From Henriciella pelagia (GTDB taxonomy: Bacteria; Pseudomonadota; Alphaproteobacteria; Caulobacterales; Hyphomonadaceae), in the NCBI RefSeq assembly GCF_002088945.1, contig NZ_NCSU01000015.1, positions 124,001 to 188,000 of the forward strand: a DNA stretch of 64,000 nucleotides, in the 5' to 3' direction. Within the stretch, counting starts at the first letter, position 1. Every line of letters begins with the position of its first letter. Both the position numbers and the translations under genes were made by a program. Below the pieces are notes generated by a model. The model was not told where the DNA came from, ran no database searches, and saw nothing but the letters and a program-made list of their open reading frames with translations. Shown piece after piece: positions 36,748-47,594 of the stretch.

Positions 36748-39401
36748 GATTCGCCAGCGAGCGCCTTGCGGACCGCATCGAGCGCAGCATCTGCCTTGTC
36801 ACCGTCCGGGCCACCGGCCTGCGCCATGTCCGGCCGGCCGCCACCGCCCTTGCCGCCAACTTCAGCAGCCGCGACACGCACGAGATCGACGGCCGAGACC
36901 TTGCCGGTCAGATCGTCTGTGACGCCAACCGCCACAGCAGCCTTGCCTTCATTGACGCCGACAAAGACAGCAATGCCGGAGCCGAGTTTCGACTTTGCTT
37001 CATCGACGAGGCCACGAAGGTCCCTGCCGCCAACACCGTCCGCCACGCGGGCGATGAGCTTGAAGCCGCCAATCTCCTCCGGCCCGGCGGGCGCGGATGA
37101 TCCACCGCCGCCCATGGCAAGCTTGCGCTTGGCGTCCGCCAGTTCGCGTTCGAGATTGCGGCGCTCCTCGCTGAGAGACGCAACCTTGCGCCCGACATCC
37201 TTCAGAGGGACCTTGAGCTGGTCAGCAAGATCGAGCGCGACCTGTGCACGGCCCTTGAGGAAGGACAGCGCTTCGGCGCCTGTCGCAGCCTCGATCCGGC
37301 GCACACCCGCTGACACCCCGCCTTCGGACGTGATCACGAAGGCCGCGATATCGCCGGTGCGAGACACATGTGTGCCGCCGCACAATTCGACCGAGTATGG
37401 GCGCTCATCCGCTTCGAGGGACTGGCCCATCGAAAGAACGCGAACTTCGTCACCATATTTTTCGCCAAAGAGCGCCAGGGCTCCGGCCTCTATGGCCTTG
37501 TCTGGCGCCATGACGCGGATCTTTGCTTCATCATTCTGGCGAATGACGGCGTTCACCTGCTCTTCGATCGCTTCGATCTCAGCCGGCGTGAGCGGGCCGC
37601 CATGCGAGAAGTCAAAGCGCAGCCGGTCTTCCTCGACCAGGGAGCCTTTCTGCGTCACATGCGCGCCCAGCACGCTGCGCAGGGCGGCGTGCAAAAGGTG
37701 CGTCGCAGAATGATTGGCGCGGATGCGCTGGCGGCGCTCAAAGCTCGCCACGAGCCTTGCCGCATCGCCGGTCTTCACGGCCCCATCGGTCAATTCACCA
37801 ATATGGACATGAACATCGCCGGCGCGTTTCTGGACGTCGCGCACAATAAAGCGAGCGCCATTGTCAAAGTGAACCTCGCCATGATCGCCGGCCTGACCAC
37901 CGCTTTCGGCGTAAAACGGCGTCTGGTCGAAGACGAGTTCGCAATCGCCGCCCTCGAAAGCGTCCGCCATTGCGCCATCGGCCACGATGGCTTTCAGTGT
38001 GCCGACTGCATCGACCCCCTGATATCCAAGAAATTCGGTCGGCCCGACCTTGTCGCGCACACGGAACCAGATGGCGTCTGACCCGGCGTCGCCCGAGCCC
38101 GCCCAGGCACTGCGCGCAGCCTGCTTCTGGAGCGCCATGGCGTCGTCAAAGCCTTTTGTATCGACGCTCATGCCCCGGCCGCGAAGAATGTCCTGCGTCA
38201 AGTCCAGCGGAAAGCCGAACGTATCGTAGAGACGAAACGCCGTTTCGCCCGGCAGTTCGTCCTTTTCGGCAAGGCCTTCGGTCGCCTCGTCAAGCAGGGC
38301 CAGGCCGCGGCCCAGCGTGCGCTGGAAGCGAGCCTCTTCCTGCTCAAGCGCCGCTTCAATGGCTGGCTGTGCCCGAACGAGTTCCGGATAGGCTTCGCCC
38401 ATCTCACTGGCGAGCGCGCCCACCAGCCTGAACATGGCCGGTTCGCGCGCGCCGAGGAGGTGACCGTGACGCATGGCGCGCCGCATGATCCGGCGCAGCA
38501 CATAGCCGCGCCCTTCATTCGACGGCGTCACGCCGTCGGCAATCAGGAAGGCAGACGTGCGAAGATGATCCGCAATAACGCGGAATGAGGCGAGCTGGTC
38601 GCCGGCCGCTTTCGCCTTGTAGACGTCTTCTTCCGCAGCAATCAGTTTCTGGAAAAGGTCGATCTCGTAATTGTTGTGAACGCCCTGCAGGACGGCGGCC
38701 ATGCGCTCCAGCCCCATGCCCGTATCAATGGAGGGCTTGGGAAGATTTATGCGTTCACCATTGGCCTGTTGCTCATACTGCATGAAGACGAGATTCCAGA
38801 TTTCGATGAACCGGTCGCCATCCTCATCCGGAGACCCCGGAGGACCACCAGGTATCTTGTCACCATGATCGAAGAAGATTTCAGAGCATGGCCCGCATGG
38901 CCCTGTATCGCCCATTGACCAGAAATTGTCGCTCGTCGCGATGCGAATGATACGGTCATCGGGCAGGCCCGCCACCTTCTTCCAGATGTCGGCCGCTTCT
39001 TCGTCCTCGGCATAGACGGTGACAAGAAGCCGATCCTTTGACAGGCCGAACTCCCTGGTGACCAGTTCCCAGGCAAATGCAATCGCGTCGTCCTTGAAAT
39101 AATCTCCGAACGAGAAGTTGCCGAGCATTTCAAAGAAGGTGTGATGGCGCGCCGTATACCCGACATTGTCGAGGTCATTGTGCTTGCCGCCAGCGCGAAC
39201 GCATTTCTGCGACGTGGCTGCGCGCGGCGCGAATGGTGTTTCTGCCCCGGTAAAGATGTTCTTGAACGGGACCATGCCGGCATTTACGAAAAGCAGGGTC
39301 GGGTCATTGTCCGGCACCAGAGGCGCCGACGCCTTGCGGGTGTGGCCCTGTCTCTCGAAATAGGAGAGGAAAGTCTCGCGAAGGTGATTGACGCTTGTCA
39401 T
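36744..39401 (-). CDS. alaS: Alanyl-tRNA synthetase
   Basis: AlaRS (885 aa) charges tRNA-Ala. The class II catalytic domain begins [15 protein letters not shown] and has [12 protein letters not shown]. The editing domain carries the zinc ligands [12 protein letters not shown] and CGGTHVS. The C-terminal DHHA1 region ends [17 protein letters not shown] and contains [17 protein letters not shown] choose ATG 39401, as the frame upstream to 39530 has no family match. It lies 154 bases downstream of recA on the same strand, with recA's terminator between them. Confidence 0.97.
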   Translation of the reverse strand: MTSVNHLRETFLSYFERQGHTRKASAPLVPDNDPTLLFVNAGMVPFKNIFTGAETPFAPRAATSQKCVRAGGKHNDLDNVGYTARHHTFFEMLGNFSFGDYFKDDAIAFAWELVTREFGLSKDRLLVTVYAEDEEAADIWKKVAGLPDDRIIRIATSDNFWSMGDTGPCGPCSEIFFDHGDKIPGGPPGSPDEDGDRFIEIWNLVFMQYEQQANGERINLPKPSIDTGMGLERMAAVLQGVHNNYEIDLFQKLIAAEEDVYKAKAAGDQLASFRVIADHLRTSAFLIADGVTPSNEGRGYVLRRIMRRAMRHGHLLGAREPAMFRLVGALASEMGEAYPELVRAQPAIEAALEQEEARFQRTLGRGLALLDEATEGLAEKDELPGETAFRLYDTFGFPLDLTQDILRGRGMSVDTKGFDDAMALQKQAARSAWAGSGDAGSDAIWFRVRDKVGPTEFLGYQGVDAVGTLKAIVADGAMADAFEGGDCELVFDQTPFYAESGGQAGDHGEVHFDNGARFIVRDVQKRAGDVHVHIGELTDGAVKTGDAARLVASFERRQRIRANHSATHLLHAALRSVLGAHVTQKGSLVEEDRLRFDFSHGGPLTPAEIEAIEEQVNAVIRQNDEAKIRVMAPDKAIEAGALALFGEKYGDEVRVLSMGQSLEADERPYSVELCGGTHVSRTGDIAAFVITSEGGVSAGVRRIEAATGAEALSFLKGRAQVALDLADQLKVPLKDVGRKVASLSEERRNLERELADAKRKLAMGGGGSSAPAGPEEIGGFKLIARVADGVGGRDLRGLVDEAKSKLGSGIAVFVGVNEGKAAVAVGVTDDLTGKVSAVDLVRVAAAEVGGKGGGGRPDMAQAGGPDGDKADAALDAVRKALAGES

Positions 39402-39481
39402 TGTGTTTAATCCTGGCCCCGTCGGTCTATCAGCCGAGCGCGCAGTCTGCTGCGAACAATCGACATTGAAACTGGGGATAT

Positions 39482-39524
39482 AAAGAGTCCCCTGCGGCGC
39501 GCCAAGCGTCAGGCGCGCCGCAGG
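39482..39524 (-). terminator. Strong terminator of recA
   Basis: CCTGCGGCGCGCC (39491-39503) and GGCGCGCCGCAGG (39512-39524) are perfect 13-base inverted arms with an 8-base loop. Read on the minus strand the stem is followed by GGACTCTTTATA. It lies about 30 bases after the recA stop and before alaS. Confidence 0.85.
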
Positions 39525-39555
39525 GCCCATTCAATTGCAGTGCGGCTTACATGCC

Positions 39556-40653
<1,098 letters not shown>

Positions 40654-40732
40654 GAGTCGTCTCCTTAGGTCCATATCTGGCCCTGCATTGCAAGGCCGGC
40701 GTTTCATCAAGTCCACCGCATGTACCACATAT

Positions 40733-40755
40733 GTTCTCAAGAACAAAACAAAAAC
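40733..40755 (-). promoter_or_regulatory. Candidate LexA/SOS operator upstream of recA
   Basis: On the minus strand GTTTTTGTTTTGTTC (40755-40741) matches the alphaproteobacterial SOS box GTTC-N7-GTTC with one mismatch. Directly next to it is a GTTC/GAAC inverted pair (TGTTCTCAAGAACA, 40732-40745). It lies 88-102 bases upstream of recA and also upstream of the divergent exported-protein gene at 40838. LexA binding is inferred. Confidence 0.55.
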
Positions 40756-40837
40756 TTCTGGCGTGTCGCAAATGCTTGCCAGCAAGGGGCGGAGCTGCCT
40801 AGACTCGCGCACCGAAGGGACTGCTGCAAGGATCGAC

Positions 40838-41614
40838 ATGTCGGACATTCGAACTCTTCTGGCTGGCGTGTGTGCGGCCTTGTTCCTGTCATCGCCAACG
40901 CTTGCGCAGGAAACGACCGACGTACAAACGCCGCCTGCCGACGATCCACCACCAACCACTCTTCCCTTCGCCCCTACCGTTCAGTCCGCCCCGCCGACCC
41001 GGCCGACCTACCCAACGGCCACAAGGGTGGTCGAAGCACCGCCCGCCGATCCTGTCTGCCTCGAGATCGGGCCGATCATTCGCGCGGGCGTGTTGGCAAC
41101 GCGGTTCGCGACGCTGTCGCCCTCCACGCTGGGCGGCGCCCCGCTCGGCAAATACCCGGCAGGCGACGCCTTCAGGGCGCTCGGCGCTGACTATTGCACC
41201 GTCGTGGTACCGGCGGCCTCGGAGCTGACGGCTGACAGCGCGTACAATCAGGTGACCTGCCAGCTCGACATGACCAATGGCGAGGCAGAATATCTCGACG
41301 ACATGCGAGACCGCCGCGACGCGCTGGTCGAACAGATCGCCGCCTGCCCTGCCATGTCGAGATGGACCGCAACGCCGCCTGACGAAGCCGACCTGTCATC
41401 GGGTGACCTCCTGGAAGAATATGTTTTCTCGCACGCAGATGTAGCCGTGGAGATCGTGCTGCGGGCGCGTCAGCATGTCCGCAAGGGAGACTGGCCGCAT
41501 ACCTATATGCGCAGTCTTGATCTCATCTTCCGCACGCCGAATCCGGACCGGCCCGAGCCTTCTGAGCCAGCACCGACGGGCGTTGCAACCACTCCGCCTC
41601 CATCACAACCCTGA
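40838..41614 (+). CDS. Hypothetical exported protein, Pro/Thr-rich N-terminus
   Basis: A 258-residue protein with a signal peptide ([19 protein letters not shown], cleavage after PTLA). A low-complexity Pro/Thr stretch runs to about residue 65. A folded part follows with four cysteines (VCLEIG, YCTVV, TCQLD, ACPAM). The C-terminus returns to Pro-rich sequence. I recognise no family. It is divergent from recA, 184 bases apart, so the LexA-like site could affect both. AAGGA precedes the ATG. Confidence 0.65.
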   Translation: MSDIRTLLAGVCAALFLSSPTLAQETTDVQTPPADDPPPTTLPFAPTVQSAPPTRPTYPTATRVVEAPPADPVCLEIGPIIRAGVLATRFATLSPSTLGGAPLGKYPAGDAFRALGADYCTVVVPAASELTADSAYNQVTCQLDMTNGEAEYLDDMRDRRDALVEQIAACPAMSRWTATPPDEADLSSGDLLEEYVFSHADVAVEIVLRARQHVRKGDWPHTYMRSLDLIFRTPNPDRPEPSEPAPTGVATTPPPSQP

Positions 41615-41677
41615 CCGAATGCAGCTTTGCGCCAAACAGGCCTTCCGTCAGCGCCTCAAACGTACCATTATGGCCTC

Positions 41678-41890
41678 ATGCTTACGCGAACCGGAAAACT
41701 TGGTGGAGAAGCGCGCCTGCGCTATCTTGATGCCGATCTCGAAGTGATCGAGCCGGGCGATTATGTCGTCTGCGCGGTAACCGGTCGGAAGATCCCGTTG
41801 CAGGCCCTTCGCTATTGGAGCGTCGACCATCAGGAAGCCTATGTCGACGCCGAGGCTGCCGCATCGCGAATGGTCAGCAAGCAGGACTGA
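41678..41890 (+). CDS. DUF2093 family small protein
   Basis: A 70-residue protein with the DUF2093 pattern: GEARLRYLDADLEVIEPGDYV, CAVTGRKIPLQALRYWSVDHQEAYV. The family is small, found mainly in alphaproteobacteria, and has no known function. The Cys and surrounding residues recall a degenerate zinc-ribbon-like knuckle. I start at ATG 41678, the first that gives the family length. Its stop is one base before the M23 gene's ATG, so the two are likely cotranscribed. Confidence 0.8.
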   Translation: MLTRTGKLGGEARLRYLDADLEVIEPGDYVVCAVTGRKIPLQALRYWSVDHQEAYVDAEAAASRMVSKQD

Positions 41891-41891
41891 C

Positions 41892-42794
41892 ATGTTTCTC
41901 CTTCGCGATCTGATTTTTCCGGGTCTCGTATTTCTCCTGCCAGCCTCTCCTGCGGTCGCGGAGCTGACATGCGCTGGCGCGGCAAAGCAGAGCGGGTTGC
42001 TGGTCTGCTCGGGCCCTGCCGAAACATCGATCGATGTCATCGCGCCCGGCGGAACCACCGTCCGCTCGGTCAGGACGGACGCCGACGGCAGGGTGGTCAT
42101 CGGTCTTGCACAGGATGAAGCGCCTGAGCTGACCCTGACGCCGCGAGCACCAAACATTGCGCCGCTGACCGTTCAGATTGCGCCGCGAAAAGACGACTAC
42201 CGCGTCATCCGCGGGCTCGACTGCGACAAGGTCGATGCCCGCACCGAAGCGCAGAAGCAACATGCCGCCGAAAGCTGGGTGAAGAAGCAGGACGCTTTTG
42301 CAACGTTCAACCAGGGTCCCGCCGCGTCCCAGGGCTTCATCAAACCCGCAACAGGCCCTACCTCTTCGCCTTTCGGACCAACGCGCAAATATATCGGCAT
42401 GGGGGTCGACGGGAAGGAGTGCGAGAGCACCTCAGTCCACCGCGGCTATGACATGGCTGTCCCGACCGGCACGCCTGTTGTTGCGCCTGCCAGCGGTGTC
42501 GTCATTCTCAGTGATCCTGATCTCTATTATGAGGGGGGAAGCGTCTTCCTTGATCATGGCGGCGGGCTGGTGTCCGTCTTCATGCACATGTCCAAGGTCG
42601 AAGTGAAGGCTGGCGAATTTGTCGGCACGGGAGACCAGCTTGGCCTCTCAGGCAATACAGGCCGCACGACAGGGCCGCACCTCCACTGGGCGGTGAAGTG
42701 GCGCAATACGGCAAGCGAAGACCGGGATGGAGATTTCTATATCGACCCGGCCCTGCTTCTGGAGATCCCTCCCGAGCCAGTGCCAACACCCTGA
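41892..42794 (+). CDS. M23 family metallopeptidase (exported)
   Basis: A 300-residue exported protein: a hydrophobic N-terminus (MFLLRDLIFPGLVFLLPAS, cleavage after AVA), a beta-rich region to about 150, then an M23 (LytM) domain. The zinc-site motifs are HRGYDMAVP, FMHMSKV and GPHLHWAV, all with the required His/Asp residues, so it should be an active peptidoglycan endopeptidase. It probably trims wall peptides in the periplasm. It is translated from one base after DUF2093. Confidence 0.92.
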   Translation: MFLLRDLIFPGLVFLLPASPAVAELTCAGAAKQSGLLVCSGPAETSIDVIAPGGTTVRSVRTDADGRVVIGLAQDEAPELTLTPRAPNIAPLTVQIAPRKDDYRVIRGLDCDKVDARTEAQKQHAAESWVKKQDAFATFNQGPAASQGFIKPATGPTSSPFGPTRKYIGMGVDGKECESTSVHRGYDMAVPTGTPVVAPASGVVILSDPDLYYEGGSVFLDHGGGLVSVFMHMSKVEVKAGEFVGTGDQLGLSGNTGRTTGPHLHWAVKWRNTASEDRDGDFYIDPALLLEIPPEPVPTP

Positions 42795-42865
42795 TTTCGC
42801 TTATGCACGAAACCATTCGGGGCGTCGTTCGTAAGTTGGTATCGCTTTAGCTATGATTGGGATTG

Positions 42866-43360
42866 ATGACGGCAGTCACATTCGACACGGACACACCATT
42901 GCTTGCGATCCTTGTACGGCTCGGGCTGGCCTGCCTTTGCGGATTTCTGATCGGATTCGAACGGGAGGTTCGCGAGCGTCCGGCTGGACTTCGCACCCAT
43001 ATGCTGACCTCGCTGGCAGCCGCCCTCTTTGCCCTCATCACGATTGAGATGATGGCGGTATTCGCAGCCAATGACGAACGCACCCAGCTCGACCCATTGC
43101 GGGTTGTGGAGGCCGTCACAGCGGGGGTGGCCTTTCTGGCGGCCGGGACCATCATTCAGGCACGTGGCAACGTCAAAGGCCTGACGACTGGTGCCGGCAT
43201 GTGGCTTGCCGGCGCCATCGGGCTGGCCTGCGGCGCAGGGTTCCTGGCAATCGCTCTCATCGCGACCGTATTCGCACTCATCATCCTGGTGCCGCTGCGA
43301 GTGATGGAATCCCATCTCTTCAACAAGCGCCCCCTGGGGAAGGACGCAGGCGAGGACTAG
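42866..43360 (+). CDS. MgtC/SapB family membrane protein
   Basis: A 164-residue membrane protein with four or five helices and the MgtC signature LLAILVRLGLACLCGFLIGFERE followed by RPAGLRTHML (each quoted only in part: LCGFLIGFERE is the key). Also present are VTAGVAFLAAGTII and GLTTGAGMWLAGAIG. This is the short form that lacks the C-terminal soluble domain of Salmonella MgtC. The family is linked to magnesium stress and to control of the F-ATPase, but the role here is unknown. ATG 42866 is the start. It ends in a CTAG shared with the convergent reductase. Confidence 0.86.
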   Translation: MTAVTFDTDTPLLAILVRLGLACLCGFLIGFEREVRERPAGLRTHMLTSLAAALFALITIEMMAVFAANDERTQLDPLRVVEAVTAGVAFLAAGTIIQARGNVKGLTTGAGMWLAGAIGLACGAGFLAIALIATVFALIILVPLRVMESHLFNKRPLGKDAGED

Positions 43361-44328
43361 GGCGTCAGCAGGGTAGACCCCGTGGTCTGCCGGCCTTCCA
43401 GGGCGCGGTGCGCATCCGCCGCCTTGTCCAGTGGGAAAGTCTGCCCGACCTGGGCCTTGATGGTCCCGGTCTTCAGCGCACCGAGCAAAGCAGCCGAACC
43501 GCGGCGCCAGTCCTCATCCTGCGCAATGAAATGGTAAAGCCCTGGCCGCGTCATGACGAGTGAACCACGCCGGTTGAGCTCTCCCGGAGACAGCGGTTCG
43601 ACGGCGCCGGATGCATTGCCATATGTCATCCACCATCCACGCGGCTTCAGACTGTCAAGCGACGCTTTCGCCGACGACTTGCCGACACTGTCATAGGAGA
43701 CATCGACGCCCTTGCCTCCCGTCAGGGCGCGCACGCGTCCAGCGACGTCTTCGTGCGAAAAGATGACCTGATCAGCCCCAGCCTTGCGCGCAAGTTCGGC
43801 TTTCTCTTCAGTGGACGTCACAGCCAGGACGCGAACCCCCATCGATGTTGCCCACGGTACGAGCAACGAACCGACACCGCCTGATGGCGCCCAGACCAGG
43901 GCGGTTTCTCCGGGGCTGGCCCTGCGGATTTCAAAGAGCAGCATCCAGGCAGTCAGCCCCTTTAGAAGGGTCGCAGCTGCGTCTTCCTCGGAAATGCCGT
44001 CGGGCAACTTGATCATGCGAGCGGCGGGACCGGTAAAATGCGTCGCATAGGTGCCTGAACCCAGATAGGCGACGCGATCACCCACATTCAGATTTTTGAC
44101 ACCTTCGCCAATCGCGCTGACCGTGCCAGCCGCCTCCTGGCCTGGTGTGAAAGGCAGCTTGGCCGGATAAAGCCCGGTGCGGAAATAGGTGTCGATGAAA
44201 TTGAGGCCGATGGCGCTCTGCCGGATCAGGGCTTCGCCCGGGCCAGGCTCTCTTGGCTCCACCGGGACTTTGGTTAAAATGTCCGGTCCACCTGTCTCGT
44301 TAATCTGAATGCAATAAGCGTCGCTCAT
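43357..44328 (-). CDS. NADPH:quinone oxidoreductase (zinc-free MDR family)
   Basis: A 323-residue medium-chain reductase. The N-terminal GroES-like domain has IGLNFIDTYFRTGLYP and PFTPGQEAAGTVSAIGEGV. The Rossmann loop is SGGVGSLLVPWA, and zinc-ligand cysteines are absent. This matches quinone oxidoreductase 1 (Qor) of E. coli, which reduces quinones with NADPH. I use ATG 44328; the frame extends to 44349 without a ribosome site. It is divergent from rnhB with 38 bases between the starts. Confidence 0.92.
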   Translation of the reverse strand: MSDAYCIQINETGGPDILTKVPVEPREPGPGEALIRQSAIGLNFIDTYFRTGLYPAKLPFTPGQEAAGTVSAIGEGVKNLNVGDRVAYLGSGTYATHFTGPAARMIKLPDGISEEDAAATLLKGLTAWMLLFEIRRASPGETALVWAPSGGVGSLLVPWATSMGVRVLAVTSTEEKAELARKAGADQVIFSHEDVAGRVRALTGGKGVDVSYDSVGKSSAKASLDSLKPRGWWMTYGNASGAVEPLSPGELNRRGSLVMTRPGLYHFIAQDEDWRRGSAALLGALKTGTIKAQVGQTFPLDKAADAHRALEGRQTTGSTLLTP

Positions 44329-44366
44329 GGTTAAGGCTCCCGGAATCATGATGGATTGGTGCTGTT

Positions 44367-44951
44367 ATGACCAAGATAGGAATGATCTGCGGCGTTGACG
44401 AGGCCGGACGCGGCCCTTGGGCGGGGCCGGTAACGGCCGGCGCGGTCATACTCGACCCGGCGCAACCCATTGATGGACTGACAGATTCCAAGAAACTCAC
44501 AGAAGCCCGCCGCGAGGCGCTTTACCCGGAAATCAAGGCAAAAGCCCTGACCTTCGGCATAGGCTGGGCGAGTCCCGATGAGATTGACCGTCTCAATATC
44601 CGCGAAGCAACATTCCTCGCCATGACGCGCGCAATAGCCATAATGGGCATCATCCCGGACAAGGTTCTTGTGGATGGAAATTCGCTGCCAAGGGCCCTTC
44701 CCTGCCCGGCGAGCGCAATTGTCAAGGGCGACCTGACCGAGCCTGCAATCTCAGCTGCCTCGATCCTCGCCAAGGTCGCCCGGGACCGCGAGATGCAAGG
44801 CCTTGCCAACCAGTATCCCGGCTACGGCTTCCGTCAGCACAAGGGGTATGGCACGGCCGCGCATTCGTCAGCCTTGCGGGAACTCGGCCCCTGCAAGTGT
44901 CACCGAATGACCTTCGCGCCTGTCCGTAGGGCACTCGAAGCGGCCGCCTGA
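44367..44951 (+). CDS. rnhB: Ribonuclease HII
   Basis: RNase HII (194 aa) nicks RNA in RNA/DNA hybrids and removes single ribonucleotides from DNA. The active-site start [14 protein letters not shown] supplies the first Asp and Glu, KVLVDGN the third acidic residue, and [12 protein letters not shown] the last Asp region. The [10 protein letters not shown] motif near the end is typical. The usual leucine after GRGP is tryptophan here. It is 38 bases from the divergent reductase start. Confidence 0.96.
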   Translation: MTKIGMICGVDEAGRGPWAGPVTAGAVILDPAQPIDGLTDSKKLTEARREALYPEIKAKALTFGIGWASPDEIDRLNIREATFLAMTRAIAIMGIIPDKVLVDGNSLPRALPCPASAIVKGDLTEPAISAASILAKVARDREMQGLANQYPGYGFRQHKGYGTAAHSSALRELGPCKCHRMTFAPVRRALEAAA

Positions 44952-44996
44952 GACCACAGAAAATCCTTCAAAGCACCTTTCCGGCACCCCGAGATG

Positions 44997-45013
44997 TTAA
45001 CCCGCAATTAACC
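44997..45013. promoter_or_regulatory. Full CtrA-type binding site (TTAA-N7-TTAAC)
   Basis: TTAACCCGCAATTAACC fits the CtrA consensus TTAA-N7-TTAAC exactly. It ends 43 bases before the GIY-YIG gene and starts 46 bases after the rnhB stop. It is the only TTAA-N7-TTAA I find in the window by eye. CtrA is the master response regulator of this bacterial group, so the downstream gene may be cell-cycle controlled; binding is inferred. Confidence 0.65.
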
Positions 45014-45056
45014 ATGTCGGCGGGACTCTTCGCCAAAGTATGGAGGAGGCACGCAG

Positions 45057-45491
45057 ATGATCGTGTTTGGTGCTCATCCCTGGTTTGGAGAAACCGGGCG
45101 CAAATACAAGTTCAACGTCACCCTGACGGACAAGGGAATCCCTGATGGCGCAGGGATCTATGTCTTCGTGCGCCGGCGGTTCGTCTTCTTTCTCGACCCG
45201 CTCTACATCGGCAAGGCGACCAACCTCAAAAGCCGCCTGATCGGCCATGAGCGCTGGCCGGAGGCCTGGTGGAATCGCGGCGCAACGGAGCGCCACATCC
45301 TGAAAGTGCCGAATGCCCGCGCCCGTGCCCGCATCGAGGAAGACCTCATCCGGCGCTATCAGCCTGTCATGAACGACATGCTTATCCCGCGCGGCGTTCT
45401 CGACGCGCCCAATAACCGCAAACTCGAAAAGGCCTGGCGGCGCAAGCGCTTCTGGAACCGTTTCTGGTGGGGCAAGGCCCACATCGGCTAG
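45057..45491 (+). CDS. Stand-alone GIY-YIG domain protein
   Basis: A 144-residue protein with one GIY-YIG nuclease-like domain. The landmarks are GIY at 33-35, YIG at 50-52, the catalytic-type arginine 60 in NLKSR, a glutamate in IEEDLIRRY at 94-95, and asparagine 106 in QPVMND. Such small proteins (UPF0213-like and relatives) may act on DNA, but no target is known. The C-terminus is very basic (KAWRRKRFWNRFWW). It has GGAGG upstream and a CtrA site in its promoter region. Confidence 0.78.
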   Translation: MIVFGAHPWFGETGRKYKFNVTLTDKGIPDGAGIYVFVRRRFVFFLDPLYIGKATNLKSRLIGHERWPEAWWNRGATERHILKVPNARARARIEEDLIRRYQPVMNDMLIPRGVLDAPNNRKLEKAWRRKRFWNRFWWGKAHIG

Positions 45492-45579
45492 CCGACGCGA
45501 CGTCAGCCCTCCCCGGCTCTCTGATTTCTGCTTATTCTCGCGGAAAACAGAAACAGTCATTCAGGGAGGCATGCTTGTA

Positions 45580-47220
45580 ATGGGCAACAGCATCTTCAAT
45601 CTCGGCGACATGCTCGATGCCGTTGGCCGCGAGCTTGGCGCCAATGATCCAGCACTGATCCACGGAGACCGCATTGTTTCATGGCCCGAGATGACGGCGC
45701 GTTCGAACAATGTCGCCCGAAACCTTCGTGCACGCGGTATCGAGACAGGTGACAAGGCCGGTTTCTATCTGCGCAACCAGCCGGAATACATGGAAGCGCT
45801 CGCCGCCTGCTTCAAAGGCCGCTTCACCCACGTCAACGTGAACTATCGCTACCTCGACGACGAACTGACCTACATTTTCGACAATTCGGACTCCGCCGTC
45901 GTCTTCTTTGACCGGGAGTTTCGCGGCAATGTTGAGCGGGTGCGGACAAAACTTCCGAAGGTGAAAGCCTGGGTCGAGATTGGCGGCGATGGGTCGGACA
46001 CGCCCGACTTTGCCCTGACCTATGAACACCTCGCCAGCGAAGGCGACGGAGCGCCGCTGGACATCGAGCGGTCCGATGATGACCAGCTCTTCCTCTATAC
46101 CGGAGGCACCACGGGCATGCCGAAAGGCGTCATGTGGAGCCACCGCATCTGGCGCGAAAGCTCCCGCGAAGCGATGGTGAAAATCTACGGCTTCGCGCCT
46201 GAGAACATGGACCAGCACATTGCGTGGACAAATGAGGCAGGAAAACTGTCGCGTCAGCTTCCGGCCTGCCCGCTGATGCATGGCACCGGCCTGTTCACAG
46301 CCATGGGCTCGATGATTGCGGGCGGCTGCATCGTTACATTGCAGAACACGAAAACGTTTGACCCGGTAGAACTCTGGGAAACGGTGGACCGCCATGGCGT
46401 TACGGCCATGGCCATTGTTGGCGACGCCTTCGCCAAGCCCATGCTGAAAGTGCTCGAAGCCAATCCTGGCAAGTATGACCTGTCATCCGTACAGACGATC
46501 ACCAGCTCCGGCGTGATGTGGTCCATGGAGGTCAAGCGCGGGCTCATCAAACACATCCCGCAGGTCGCACTGATGGACAGTTTCGGGGCTTCCGAAGCGG
46601 TCGGTTTCGGCATGTCGGTGACAACCGCAGAGGGCGTTCAGCAGACCGCGAAATTCCAGATTGGGGATACGTGCAAGGTGTTCACCGAAGACCGCCGCGA
46701 GGTGAAACCCGGCTCCGGAGAGGCCGGCCTCATCGCCCGCGGCGGCGCCGTGCCCCTCGGCTATTACAAGGACCCTGAAAAGTCCGCCAAGACCTTCTGG
46801 GAAGTCGATGGTGTCCGGTATGCGGTTCCGGGAGACTGGTGCACAGTCGATGAAGACGGCACGATCACCCTGCTTGGCCGAGGGTCGAACTGCATAAATT
46901 CGGCCGGCGAAAAAATCTATCCGGAAGAAGTGGAAGAGGCGCTGAAGAATCATGAGGCTGTGCGCGATGCCCTGGTGGTCGGCCTGCCAGACGACAAATG
47001 GGGCTCAGCGGTCACCGCCGTCGTGGAACTGAATGACGGGGCAAAGGCAGACGAAGACACGCTGCGCAGTTTCGTGCAGACCCAACTTGCGCGCTACAAG
47101 GCCCCCAAACGCATCTTCTTCAAGGCGGATCTCGGGCGCGCTCCCAACGGCAAGGCAGATTACAAGTCGATCAAGGCGTATGCGCTGGAACAGGCGGAGA
47201 CAGCGGCGAATATGAGGTAG
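45580..47220 (+). CDS. Acyl-CoA synthetase (AMP-forming)
   Basis: A 546-residue ANL-superfamily ligase that activates a carboxylate to an acyl-AMP and then the CoA thioester. The phosphate loop is YTGGTTGMPKGVMWSH near residue 174. Also present are DSFGASEAVG, GDWCTVDEDG and the C-terminal lysine region APNGKADYKSIK. I choose ATG 45580, because GGAGG is then at a normal distance; ATG 45571 is only one base from it. The chain class of the acid cannot be told; FadD3-like or steroid-side-chain ligases are possible. A terminator follows. Confidence 0.9.
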   Translation: MGNSIFNLGDMLDAVGRELGANDPALIHGDRIVSWPEMTARSNNVARNLRARGIETGDKAGFYLRNQPEYMEALAACFKGRFTHVNVNYRYLDDELTYIFDNSDSAVVFFDREFRGNVERVRTKLPKVKAWVEIGGDGSDTPDFALTYEHLASEGDGAPLDIERSDDDQLFLYTGGTTGMPKGVMWSHRIWRESSREAMVKIYGFAPENMDQHIAWTNEAGKLSRQLPACPLMHGTGLFTAMGSMIAGGCIVTLQNTKTFDPVELWETVDRHGVTAMAIVGDAFAKPMLKVLEANPGKYDLSSVQTITSSGVMWSMEVKRGLIKHIPQVALMDSFGASEAVGFGMSVTTAEGVQQTAKFQIGDTCKVFTEDRREVKPGSGEAGLIARGGAVPLGYYKDPEKSAKTFWEVDGVRYAVPGDWCTVDEDGTITLLGRGSNCINSAGEKIYPEEVEEALKNHEAVRDALVVGLPDDKWGSAVTAVVELNDGAKADEDTLRSFVQTQLARYKAPKRIFFKADLGRAPNGKADYKSIKAYALEQAETAANMR

Positions 47221-47594
47221 AGCTCGCCTGGCAGCGTCCCGAACGCTGCAGGAATTTTTGCGTGGCGCCGTCCCCACCCATCCGTTGCGCGATTAAGGAA
47301 TGCGCTCCAGAAACCATGCAGATTTGCAGCCTCTTTAACCTAAAGAATAACCCTGCCTATGGGCAGCATCCCCTCTCTGAAGACTGAAGCAACCAATACA
47401 GCTTGGGAATAGCACTTATCGCAAACTTGCAACAAGCAAGCCGCATGCTTGTGCTGCACCGCAACAATATTGCGCAAAAGTAATGCATATAGACATAGCT
47501 CGTTAAGACATTCGACAATTTGGTTGTCGGGTGAACAGTCCCGTCTTTGTCTCGGTCGCAAGGTGTAACAGAGACAACAAGTAAGGATCCTCCC
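47221..47594. other. Intergenic region before the TonB receptor
   Basis: This 374-base gap holds a hairpin terminator just after the synthetase gene and then AT-richer sequence that should contain the promoter of the receptor. I see no gene-like reading frame, no Fur-like palindrome and no clear riboswitch fold. A partial repeat TTTAACC/AATAACC around 47335-47351 falls short of a CtrA site. Confidence 0.5.
47231..47259 (+). terminator. Terminator of the acyl-CoA synthetase gene
   Basis: GCAGCGT (47231-47237) pairs with ACGCTGC (47243-47249) across CCCGA. TTTTT follows at 47255-47259 after a 5-base spacer. Confidence 0.7.

Noticed and set aside
40733-40744. GTTC-N4-GAAC taken alone as an SOS box
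   Set aside because: The Gram-positive box is GAAC-N4-GTTC, the reverse order. The adjacent GTTT-N7-GTTC is the better match for this lineage.
47335-47352. TTTAACCTAAAGAATAACC as a second CtrA site
   Set aside because: Spacing and the second half-site do not match TTAA-N7-TTAA.
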